From assembly GCA_021604105.1 (NCBI GenBank), contig BQIW01000023.1, forward strand, positions 1 through 53,527: a DNA stretch of 53,527 bases, given 5' to 3'. Below, piece by piece: positions 17,339 to 24,654 of this stretch (positions are counted from its first letter, which is position 1; each line of letters opens with the position of its first letter). A program made the translations under genes and the position numbers. The notes under the pieces were generated by a model. The model saw only the letters and a list, made by a program, of their open reading frames with translations. It did no database searches and was not told the origin of the DNA. Source of the stretch: Nitrospirales bacterium. GTDB lineage: Bacteria > Nitrospirota > Nitrospiria > Nitrospirales > UBA8639.

Positions 17339-18619
17339 GTGGCTTTTTGGGATTCGAAGCAAGGACGAAATCGTGCGGATGCGGTCTGCTCTTTTTGTGG
17401 TCGGGCGAAACCTGGAGCAACCAATTTAATCCAGGCCCCGACGAAACAAGCCTGTTCGCAATGTCAGGCACCGGGGTCGGTATTGATTTGTGCGGATTGC
17501 ATCCAACAGTGTTCAAAATTTTTATCAGGTCAACCGGAAGGTCCGTCTTCCGTTGAGCCGCCGGCAGGACCCCTGCCGACCCCTCCTGAAATTAAAGAGG
17601 TGCTTGATCAGTATGTGATAGGACAAGACCGTGCCAAAAAGGTTCTGTCGGTCGCCGTCCACAATCATTATAAACGTGTATTTAGTGGTAAAGATCTGCC
17701 AGATGTGGAATTAGAAAAAGGGAATGTGATGTTAATCGGGCCGACTGGAACCGGTAAGACTTTGCTGGCGAAGACCCTAGCCAAAATTTTGCATGTCCCC
17801 TTTGCCATCGCGGATGCCACTACGGTGACGGAAGCGGGATATGTGGGCGAGGATGTGGAAAATGTGGTTTTGAAGTTATTGCAGTCGTGTGATTTTAATA
17901 TGGCCAGAGCACAAGTAGGCATTATTTATATTGATGAAATTGATAAGATCAGCCGGAAATCTGAAAGCGCCTCTATTACGAGGGATGTGTCCGGCGAAGG
18001 TGTCCAACAGGCGTTACTGAAATTGGTGGAAGGGACGTTATGCAATGTGCCTCCCAAGGGGGGCAGAAAACATCCTGAGCAGGAATTTCTCAGGGTGGAT
18101 ACACGGAACATCCTCTTTATCTGTGGCGGTGCGTTTGTGGGGGTGGAGGATATTATTGCTCAGCGGACCAATCAGAAACGAATGGGGTTTGGCGCGGTAT
18201 CCTCCAATGGTGATACGTTGAATGCTGATCAATTGATGGGAAAACTCAAGCCGGAGGACCTGTTGAAATATGGACTCATCCCCGAATTTGTTGGCCGGTT
18301 TCCCATTCTGGCTTCTCTGAATGATTTGCGTGTGGAGGATTTGGTTCGGGTTCTGCAGGAACCGAAAAATGCCCTTCTGAAACAATATCAAGCATTATTT
18401 CAATTAGATGGAGTGCAGTTGGATTTCACTCCCGAGGCGGTTCAAGCCATTGCCACCAGGGCCTCGTCTATGAAAACCGGAGCCAGAGGATTGCGTTCTA
18501 TTCTGGAGGAAGTCATGCTGGATTTGATGTATGATGTTCCCGCCCTGAAAAACATCAAGCAAGTGATTATTTCCGATGAAGCGATTGATGGCAAGGGTGC
18601 TCCTCAATTAATTTCCTGA
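17339..18619 (+). CDS. clpX: ClpX-type AAA+ unfoldase with expanded zinc domain
   Basis: A 426-residue ClpX, the ATPase that unfolds substrates for ClpP. Walker A GPTGTGKT (134-141), pore loop GYVGEDVEN, Walker [28 protein letters not shown] and the sensor region [12 protein letters not shown] are all present. The ClpP-docking IGF loop reads RMGFG, so ClpP binding looks possible. The N-terminal zinc domain is unusual: besides CSFC (17-20) and CADC (51-54) it has an extra CSQC (39-42) in an insertion of about 12 residues. No clpP or tig is adjacent, so this may be a second ClpX. Translation starts at GTG 17339 behind AAAGG. Confidence 0.9.
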   Translation: MAFWDSKQGRNRADAVCSFCGRAKPGATNLIQAPTKQACSQCQAPGSVLICADCIQQCSKFLSGQPEGPSSVEPPAGPLPTPPEIKEVLDQYVIGQDRAKKVLSVAVHNHYKRVFSGKDLPDVELEKGNVMLIGPTGTGKTLLAKTLAKILHVPFAIADATTVTEAGYVGEDVENVVLKLLQSCDFNMARAQVGIIYIDEIDKISRKSESASITRDVSGEGVQQALLKLVEGTLCNVPPKGGRKHPEQEFLRVDTRNILFICGGAFVGVEDIIAQRTNQKRMGFGAVSSNGDTLNADQLMGKLKPEDLLKYGLIPEFVGRFPILASLNDLRVEDLVRVLQEPKNALLKQYQALFQLDGVQLDFTPEAVQAIATRASSMKTGARGLRSILEEVMLDLMYDVPALKNIKQVIISDEAIDGKGAPQLIS

Positions 18620-18899
18620 AAAAAATGCTCGGAGGAATGGTTTCCTTGCCTGGGATTCTTGCATTCTTTTTCATTCTGACTTATGCTATTTAAAAGAAAT
18701 TCATCACGACATTCGGGCCACGTGATGAATGTTTTAGTGACGGGCCCATCACTGATGTTGTTTTGCCAAGGAATCCGCAAGGAGTCTGATTGGAAGTTAG
18801 TCCTAAGTCGCCACCTGGTTTGCGTTCTCGGGCCGTTCCTTCCCTTCTCTTCTCTTCGAACCATGCAAAACAATATCGCATTTAGAAGGAGGGACCCCG
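18620..18899. other. Intergenic leader of the RRM gene
   Basis: 280 nt with no convincing gene. It ends in a strong GAAGGAGGG ribosome-binding site. A long leader is usual for cold-induced RNA-binding protein genes; no specific element could be identified. Confidence 0.3.
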
Positions 18900-19223
18900 A
18901 TGGGTTCAAAGATCTATGTGGGTGGCCTGCCGTATTCTACGGCAGAACAAGAATTGGCTGACCTATTTGGGCAGCACGGCGCCGTGACGTCGGCTAAAAT
19001 TATTACGGACAAGTACACCGGCCAGTCGCGAGGATTCGGTTTTGTCGAAATGGGCTCTGATGCTGAAGCCAAGGCCGCAATTGAGGCGCTGAATGGAACC
19101 GAAATGGGAGGGCGCACCCTGACGGTCAATGAAGCGAAGCCTCAAGCACCTCGAACCGGATTTGGTGGTGGCGGAAATCGTGGCGGTGGCGGAAACCGTG
19201 GTGGCGGTGGAGATCGTTGGTAG
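18900..19223 (+). CDS. Glycine-rich RRM RNA-binding protein
   Basis: A 107-residue protein: one RNA recognition motif (residues 1-80) and a Gly/Arg tail. RNP2 is IYVGGLPY and RNP1 is RGFGFVEM, with the expected aromatic residues for RNA stacking. The tail has repeats of GGGGNR (about 87-106), ending DRW. Such proteins occur in cyanobacteria and many other bacteria, are often cold-induced, and bind single-stranded RNA. The start ATG 18900 sits 7 nt behind GGAGGG. A strong terminator follows. Confidence 0.93.
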   Translation: MGSKIYVGGLPYSTAEQELADLFGQHGAVTSAKIITDKYTGQSRGFGFVEMGSDAEAKAAIEALNGTEMGGRTLTVNEAKPQAPRTGFGGGGNRGGGGNRGGGGDRW

Positions 19224-19258
19224 CTCCCTAAGTCACTAAAGGCTACTCCTTTTAATAG

Positions 19259-19295
19259 AAGCAGGGGATCCGGCAACGGGCCCCTGCTTTTTTTA
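19259..19295 (+). terminator. Intrinsic terminator after the RRM gene
   Basis: AAGCAGGGG (19259-19267) pairs with CCCCTGCTT (19281-19289), followed by a T-tract. It separates the RRM gene from the proteasome operon. Confidence 0.88.
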
Positions 19296-19425
19296 TACCT
19301 TGGGTAATGCTCAGGAAACAGTGTAGAATGCGGGAGTGATCGTTTGCCAATGATGGCTCGTCTGGAGTGTTGATGGGCATCACGGCCTTCATATTTCAAT
19401 TGAAGAGAATGGAATATAATACACA

Positions 19426-21204
19426 ATGAGTGATTCTTCAGAATTTTCTTCCTCCAAGGATTCTCCCCGGTCGGCTGGGTCCTCCTTCACGCAATCATCA
19501 CGTCCGGGGAATTCTCCATTGGCGCTCATCGACCAATGTTTGGCATCTTTGCCTGAAGGCGACCACCGGATTCCTCTTCTCTACCAACTTCGACACGGGC
19601 TTGTTGAGCAAACGACGGCTTCTCAGCAACAGGAAGCCGACATGAAAAAACTTAAAGGAGTGCTTGAAAAACTGACAGCCCCGGCGAATCGAATCGGTAC
19701 GCTATTGGATCAGCCGGAAAAGGGTGTGGCGAGAATCGTGGTTGGTGGGGCGGAATATTATGCCAATATCGATCCCAGGCTTGAGGAAGGCGATTTAAAG
19801 GTTGGTCATCAGATTCTAGTGAATGAGGCGTATGTCGTCATTCGGTCTCTTGGGTATGATCGGAGCGGCCCCATTGTAAAAGTTCGAGAGATATTAGGTG
19901 ATGGACGTCTTCGCATTGACCAAGAGGTGGGCAGGCAAGGCACTCTTATTCAACGGGCGGATGATCTTGCCACTACGGATTTGAAAGTCGGGGATGAGAT
20001 TCGATTGGACCCGACTCACCGGATTGCCATCGAACGATTAGAGAACCCCCAAGGCCAATCGCATCTTTTAGCGGAATTGCCAACTGTTCGTTGGGAGCAT
20101 ATCGGTGGACAGCAGGAAGCTATTCGAGCCATTCGCCGTTCAATAGAATATCCCCTTCTGCATGGGGAGTTGTTCTCACGGTATCAATTTCAGCAACCCA
20201 AGGGGTTCCTCCTGTATGGCCCACCGGGGTGCGGAAAGACTCTGATTGGCCAAGCTACGGCTGCAAGTCTTGGGCAACTCTTCGCGAAAGAACGTGACAC
20301 GTTCTCGCCTTATATAGAAAAACAGGGGCAAGGCCCTGTCTCTCAACTTCCGTCGATTGAGGGTGGCGTGTTTCTGCATGTCAAAGGTCCCGAAGTTCTG
20401 AATATGTGGGTCGGGGAATCGGAACGTATTATCCGTGATTTATTTCTTCAAGCCCGGCAACACAGACAGGCGGGGAAGTTGCCATTTATCTTTATCGATG
20501 AGGCCGAATCCATTTTAGGGACGAGACGGGCGGTGCGGTCCTACAATGTCTCCAACACGCTGGTTCCGATGTTTTGTGCCGAACTCGACGGGATTGAAAG
20601 TCTTTCTCAAGTGGTGGTCATTCTGGCCTCCAATCGACCGGATATGATTGATCCGGCTGTACTGCGGCCTGGAAGAATCGATCGAAAAATTAAGGTGGGC
20701 CGACCTGGGCGGAATGATGTTGCCGAAATTTTGCGTGTCTATTTGGCGGCTGACCTGCCTTACGATATGAAGACACCTGCTAGCAGAGGACAACATGATG
20801 AGACTCCGGTGTCCCATATTATCGAGGGACTGCTGGAGGATCTTTTTCAGCGAAGCCAGGAGAATCGAGTGTTGGCCATTCGGTTGCGAAACGGACGGCG
20901 TGAGATACTCTACCGTCAAGATTTATTGAGTGGAGCGGTGTTGGCGGGAATCGTCCGGCGTGCAAAAGAACGGGCTATTGAGCGGGCGATTCAAGCAGAC
21001 GATCAGAAATCCTCGGGCCTGAGCCTCAAGGATTTACTCATTGCCACCAATGAGGAGTTCAAGGAGAGTGAGATTTTCCCGCCTGATGATTCGGCTGAGG
21101 AATGGTTGAAACTCTTGGATTATCACCCGGATCAGGTTGTCGGAGTATCCTCTCTACAACCTGGAAAGGCTGGGGAAGAGCATCGGATCTCTCAGATTGT
21201 GTAA
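19426..21204 (+). CDS. arc: Proteasome-activating AAA ATPase (ARC/Mpa type)
   Basis: A 592-residue ATPase that would unfold UBact-tagged proteins and feed them to the 20S core. Order of parts: Ser-rich N-terminus (1-30), short coiled coil (about 62-85, EADMKKLKGVLEKL), tandem OB-type domains (about 90-215), then the AAA module. Walker A is GPPGCGKT, Walker B FIFIDEAE, arginine fingers in RPGRIDRKI. Pore loop 1 reads MWVGES, with Trp where mycobacterial Mpa has Phe. A segment rich in Ser/Gln/Gly of about 18 extra residues lies before GGVFLHVKGPEVLN. The C-terminus ends HRISQIV, without the penultimate Tyr of the Mpa QYL docking tail. First gene of the operon. Confidence 0.93.
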   Translation: MSDSSEFSSSKDSPRSAGSSFTQSSRPGNSPLALIDQCLASLPEGDHRIPLLYQLRHGLVEQTTASQQQEADMKKLKGVLEKLTAPANRIGTLLDQPEKGVARIVVGGAEYYANIDPRLEEGDLKVGHQILVNEAYVVIRSLGYDRSGPIVKVREILGDGRLRIDQEVGRQGTLIQRADDLATTDLKVGDEIRLDPTHRIAIERLENPQGQSHLLAELPTVRWEHIGGQQEAIRAIRRSIEYPLLHGELFSRYQFQQPKGFLLYGPPGCGKTLIGQATAASLGQLFAKERDTFSPYIEKQGQGPVSQLPSIEGGVFLHVKGPEVLNMWVGESERIIRDLFLQARQHRQAGKLPFIFIDEAESILGTRRAVRSYNVSNTLVPMFCAELDGIESLSQVVVILASNRPDMIDPAVLRPGRIDRKIKVGRPGRNDVAEILRVYLAADLPYDMKTPASRGQHDETPVSHIIEGLLEDLFQRSQENRVLAIRLRNGRREILYRQDLLSGAVLAGIVRRAKERAIERAIQADDQKSSGLSLKDLLIATNEEFKESEIFPPDDSAEEWLKLLDYHPDQVVGVSSLQPGKAGEEHRISQIV

Positions 21205-21264
21205 ACCGCTCTTTCTAGCAAGCTCTATTCAATGAGACCTTCCCAGCTGAAAGATTTAGAACCT

Positions 21265-22803
21265 ATGAATTCTATTCGCCTCTTTGGTATTGAGACCGAG
21301 TATGGAATTGCGCGGGAAGATGTCGAGACCGCCGATCCTGTGGTGGAGTCCATGGAGTTGGTGCGGGCCTATCTTGACGGACATTTTACCCGCCGTTGGG
21401 ATTATCGGGGCGAGCATCCCCATGAAGATCAACGAGGATTTCGTGTGGCCGAGTTAGCCCAGGATAAAGAAGAGGACCTGTTCGCCGAGCAGGATGCTCA
21501 TCGACCTTTTTCCTTCCATGAAATGAAAAGCGACCTTGTCCTTCCCAATGGCGCACGATTTTATAATGACCACACCCATCCTGAATATTCCACCCCGGAA
21601 TGCCGGTCTCTCAAGGATTTGGTCGCGCATGACCGGGCAGGCGAACGCATTCTTTGGATGGCGGCGCAACGCCGAAACCAAGCTCTGGGTGCCCCGATGG
21701 TTCAGCTGTATAAAAACAACACGGATTTTCATGGGCATAGTTATGGCTGCCATGATAATTATCTGGTCTCGCGTGCGCTCAAATTTGAGAATTTGGCTCG
21801 TGGGCTCATGCCTTTTCTGGTCAGTAGGCAATTAATCGCCGGCGCAGGTAAGGTTGGTCGGGAAGCGCAAGAGCGCGGGTTTGAGCCTGGCGGGTTTCAA
21901 CTGTCCCAACGCGCAGATTTTATGGAGGCCGAGTTGGGGGTGGATACCATGCATAACCGACCCATCCTCAATACGCGAGACGAACCGCATGCGAATCGTG
22001 AGCGATATCGGCGCCTCCATCTGATCGTGGGCGATGCCAACATGTGTGAATATGCCACGGCCTTGAAGATAGGCACGACACGGGTGGTGTTGGATATGAT
22101 TGCCGGAGGGATGCTTCCGCCATGTGAGCTGGATTCCCCGGTGCAGGCGATTCAGGCGCTATCTCGTGATCCTGAATTGAGCACACTTGTGAAACGGCAG
22201 TCTACCGGCATGATTTCCGGGGTGGATATTCAACGGGAGTATTTGAATTTGGCCAGGAAATTTTTTATTGAGATGGATGAGGAGACGACCTGGATTCTTC
22301 GCGAATGGGAGCAGGTCTTAGATTTTCTCGAGGGGGATCGATGGCAGCTTGTGGGAAAAATCGATTGGGTGACCAAATTATGGTTGCTCGAAACCTTTAG
22401 TCAGGCCGAACGCATTGGTTGGGACGATCCTTGGTTAGCCAGCCTGGATCTGGAATACCATAACCTGGATCCTGAGCGGGGTCTGTTTTTGGGATTGGAA
22501 GCCGAAGGGCGGACTACCCGGCTATCTCAGGAGCAAGAGATTCAGGTAGCCTTGAAGCATGGGCCACTCGATACGCGTGGAGGTCTCAGGGGGTTGTGTG
22601 TGCAACGATTTGGGCAAGACATTACGTCGATGCAATGGGAAGGAATTCATTTTCGGGGCTCAAACGGGGGGCTGCATCTTGACCTGATGGATCGCCTTGA
22701 TCCGGTTTCGGTTGCCCAATGCCGGTCTGTGATTGAGCGGGCCGAGACCCCAGCTGATATGATGGAATCAATGGTATTAAAAAATAGCTCATGTGGAGGA
22801 TGA
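21265..22803 (+). CDS. dop: Dop: deamidase/depupylase homologue
   Basis: About 512 residues of the Pup-ligase/Dop fold, related to glutamine synthetase. It starts with the family motif FGIETEYGIA. The insertion VRAYLDGHFTRRWDYRGEHP and following acidic stretch before NGARFYNDHTHPEYSTPE corresponds to the Dop loop that sets Dop apart from PafA. The catalytic aspartate lies in ARFYNDHTHPE. Dop cleaves the isopeptide bond between the modifier and its substrate, and deamidates Gln-ending modifiers. Since the modifier here ends in Glu, removal is the likely task. I prefer ATG 21265; ATG 21232 is possible but has no ribosome site. UBact begins 5 nt after the stop. Confidence 0.93.
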   Translation: MNSIRLFGIETEYGIAREDVETADPVVESMELVRAYLDGHFTRRWDYRGEHPHEDQRGFRVAELAQDKEEDLFAEQDAHRPFSFHEMKSDLVLPNGARFYNDHTHPEYSTPECRSLKDLVAHDRAGERILWMAAQRRNQALGAPMVQLYKNNTDFHGHSYGCHDNYLVSRALKFENLARGLMPFLVSRQLIAGAGKVGREAQERGFEPGGFQLSQRADFMEAELGVDTMHNRPILNTRDEPHANRERYRRLHLIVGDANMCEYATALKIGTTRVVLDMIAGGMLPPCELDSPVQAIQALSRDPELSTLVKRQSTGMISGVDIQREYLNLARKFFIEMDEETTWILREWEQVLDFLEGDRWQLVGKIDWVTKLWLLETFSQAERIGWDDPWLASLDLEYHNLDPERGLFLGLEAEGRTTRLSQEQEIQVALKHGPLDTRGGLRGLCVQRFGQDITSMQWEGIHFRGSNGGLHLDLMDRLDPVSVAQCRSVIERAETPADMMESMVLKNSSCGG

Positions 22804-22808
22804 GATTT

Positions 22809-23024
22809 ATGTCAAACGAATATGAATATGTTCAAGCCGGTGGAGGTCTTGAACGAAAAGAGCGTCCAATCGATCCCGTCTCTAAACCATCAGGACCCGG
22901 TGGTCAGGAATCAGGTCCTAAGCGCCCGGAAACGGACTCACCATCACGGGATAATCTCATGAAGCGCATGCGCAAGGTGGATCCCAAGCAGGCTGAAAAA
23001 TATCGCCAGCGGACCGGGGAATAA
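22809..23024 (+). CDS. ubact: UBact: Pup-like protein modifier
   Basis: A 71-residue, hydrophilic, Pro/Gly/Lys-rich protein starting MSNEYEYVQAGGGLERKER and ending YRQRTGE. The Gly-Glu C-terminus is the hallmark of Pup/UBact, where the Glu gamma-carboxylate is joined to a target lysine by PafA. Ending in Glu rather than Gln means no deamidation is needed. The segment DNLMKRMRKVDPKQAEKY should form the helix that binds the ARC coiled coil; the first half looks disordered. It lies 5 nt after dop and 2 nt before prcB, which secures the identity. GGAGG sits 8 nt upstream of ATG 22809, making this start better than the frame's earlier ATGs. Confidence 0.93.
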   Translation: MSNEYEYVQAGGGLERKERPIDPVSKPSGPGGQESGPKRPETDSPSRDNLMKRMRKVDPKQAEKYRQRTGE

Positions 23025-23026
23025 AG

Positions 23027-23821
23027 ATGATGGGACAACAGGGGGACTTCCTTCAGGTTCTGCGAGAACGTGGCTATGCTGTCGAAGACTTTCGACCGCC
23101 GTTCGCTGGCGGTACGCCATCAGGTCACACTGAGGTTACAGCCGGGACGACGGTCTTTGCTATCAAGTATGCCGACGGGGTCCTCGTGGCGGGTGACCGG
23201 CGGGCAACGGCTGGAAATGTCGTGATGTATGATCGCACTGATAAGGTTTTGGAGTTGGATCGGTTTTCCGTCTTAGCTATTGCGGGTGTCCCTGCGACTG
23301 CTTTTGAAATGGCCAGAATATTAGAGCATTCCTTTAAATATTACCGGAGAAGCCAATTGCAGGATTTGAGTTTTGAGGGAAAGTTGCGAGCCCTATCAAC
23401 CTTGCTGAAAAATAATGCCCCTGCCGCGTTGGCTGGAACCGGAACCGTGGCGCCAATTTTTGCAGGATATGACCAACTTGAAGGATGTGGAAAAATCTTT
23501 TTCTATGACATTTTAGGAGCTGAATTCGAGGCGGTGGAATATGCTGTCTCTGGATCCGGGTCTTCCACGATTCGGGGCATTTTGTTTTACATGAATCGAT
23601 GGGGGAATGGCCCGGTGGCCGGCATGAATGAAGAGGAAGCCTTGACGTTCGTGCTTCGGCTGATGACCAGTGCGGCGGAGTTTGATTCCGCCACAGGTGG
23701 AGTAGATGCTCAGGCTCAACTCTATCCCATCGTGAAACGCATTTCAGCGGAAGGGGTCAGAGCCATTCCTGCGGAACGGTTGAAATCACTGTTTTCTGAA
23801 AAGGTGCTGAATTATGTATGA
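23027..23821 (+). CDS. prcB: 20S proteasome beta subunit
   Basis: A 264-residue Ntn-hydrolase and the protease subunit of the core particle. A propeptide of 40 residues ends HTEVTAG, and the catalytic nucleophile is Thr41 in TTVFAIKYADG. Counting from it, Asp17 (AGDRR) and Lys33 (TDKVLE) fall exactly at the conserved catalytic positions. The SGSGSS segment near residue 173 is the equivalent of Ser129. The mature subunit is about 224 residues, normal for bacterial PrcB. It overlaps prcA by 8 nt. Confidence 0.95.
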   Translation: MMGQQGDFLQVLRERGYAVEDFRPPFAGGTPSGHTEVTAGTTVFAIKYADGVLVAGDRRATAGNVVMYDRTDKVLELDRFSVLAIAGVPATAFEMARILEHSFKYYRRSQLQDLSFEGKLRALSTLLKNNAPAALAGTGTVAPIFAGYDQLEGCGKIFFYDILGAEFEAVEYAVSGSGSSTIRGILFYMNRWGNGPVAGMNEEEALTFVLRLMTSAAEFDSATGGVDAQAQLYPIVKRISAEGVRAIPAERLKSLFSEKVLNYV

Positions 23822-24632
23822 AGAACCCTATCGATGGATTGAAGCCGTCGCCAATCGGCGGCAATACCTGGATGATCAATTCACACAAGGCAATCCGTTA
23901 GTTGCCGTCTCCTTTACGCAGGGAATTCTGTTGCTGTCCTTCAATCGGGGTACGGATAAAATCTATGAAATTTACGATCGCATTGCACTCGGTGGCATGG
24001 GGCATCCTGCAGATCTGGAAAAGTTACGGTATGCCTTATTGGATATGGCCCACGTGGAAGGGTTCCAACGGTCTCCGACGGATGTGACCGCTTCCCGTCT
24101 GATGAAAAATGGTCTGGCTCCTGTCATCAAGGAAGCTTTTGAAGAAATTTTTAAGGCACCGTATATAGCCAAAATTCTCCTGGCGGAAGTCGGGGTTTCT
24201 CAGGAACGGGACCGCCTGTTCAGCATCAATTATGATGGTATGTTTGAAGAGCAACGCGAATTCGGTTTGCTGGCGGCTTCCACCTTGATCCGTGGTCTGC
24301 TCACTCAGGAATGGAAAAGCCATAGTCCCCTGTCTTCCTTGCCGTCGGCTGTGGAGGTGAGTCTCCGTTTGTGGGGGATCGCAAGTCTTCTTCAAATGGC
24401 AACTCCCTCTCCGGATGCAGAGGAGGCAGGAACCACCTCTCCACCAGCCACTTCGCTGTCCACCCTTCCAGACGATGAGGCAATCGCTTCACGAATTCGT
24501 GAGACACTTTCCAAAGAAACATTGGAATGTGTTTTATTGGATCGGGAAAGCGGGAAGATGGAAACCTATCGGACTCTCAGTCACTCGGAACTACAGCCCT
24601 TTATTCCCTCCGTGTTCCAACCTGCCATCTAA
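23814..24632 (+). CDS. prcA: 20S proteasome alpha subunit
   Basis: A 272-residue alpha-type subunit, forming the outer rings and gate of the 20S core. The N-terminal helix (PYRWIEAVANRRQYLDDQF) and the strand-forming QGNPLVAVSFTQGILLLSFN match bacterial PrcA. The catalytic Thr is absent, as expected for alpha. The C-terminal 60 residues (Pro/Ser/Thr-rich TSPPATSLST, then an acidic helix) extend beyond the core fold and are likely exposed. The start overlaps prcB by 8 nt, so the two are probably made in equal amounts by coupled translation. Confidence 0.93.
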   Translation: MYEEPYRWIEAVANRRQYLDDQFTQGNPLVAVSFTQGILLLSFNRGTDKIYEIYDRIALGGMGHPADLEKLRYALLDMAHVEGFQRSPTDVTASRLMKNGLAPVIKEAFEEIFKAPYIAKILLAEVGVSQERDRLFSINYDGMFEEQREFGLLAASTLIRGLLTQEWKSHSPLSSLPSAVEVSLRLWGIASLLQMATPSPDAEEAGTTSPPATSLSTLPDDEAIASRIRETLSKETLECVLLDRESGKMETYRTLSHSELQPFIPSVFQPAI

Positions 24633-24654
24633 GTTCAGGCAGAGCGAGGTCGCT

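Noticed and set aside
24415-24654. N-terminal extension of pafA into prcA
   Set aside because: The family start MHNRIFGIETEYG is at 24655 with its own ribosome site; the extension is prcA read in another frame.
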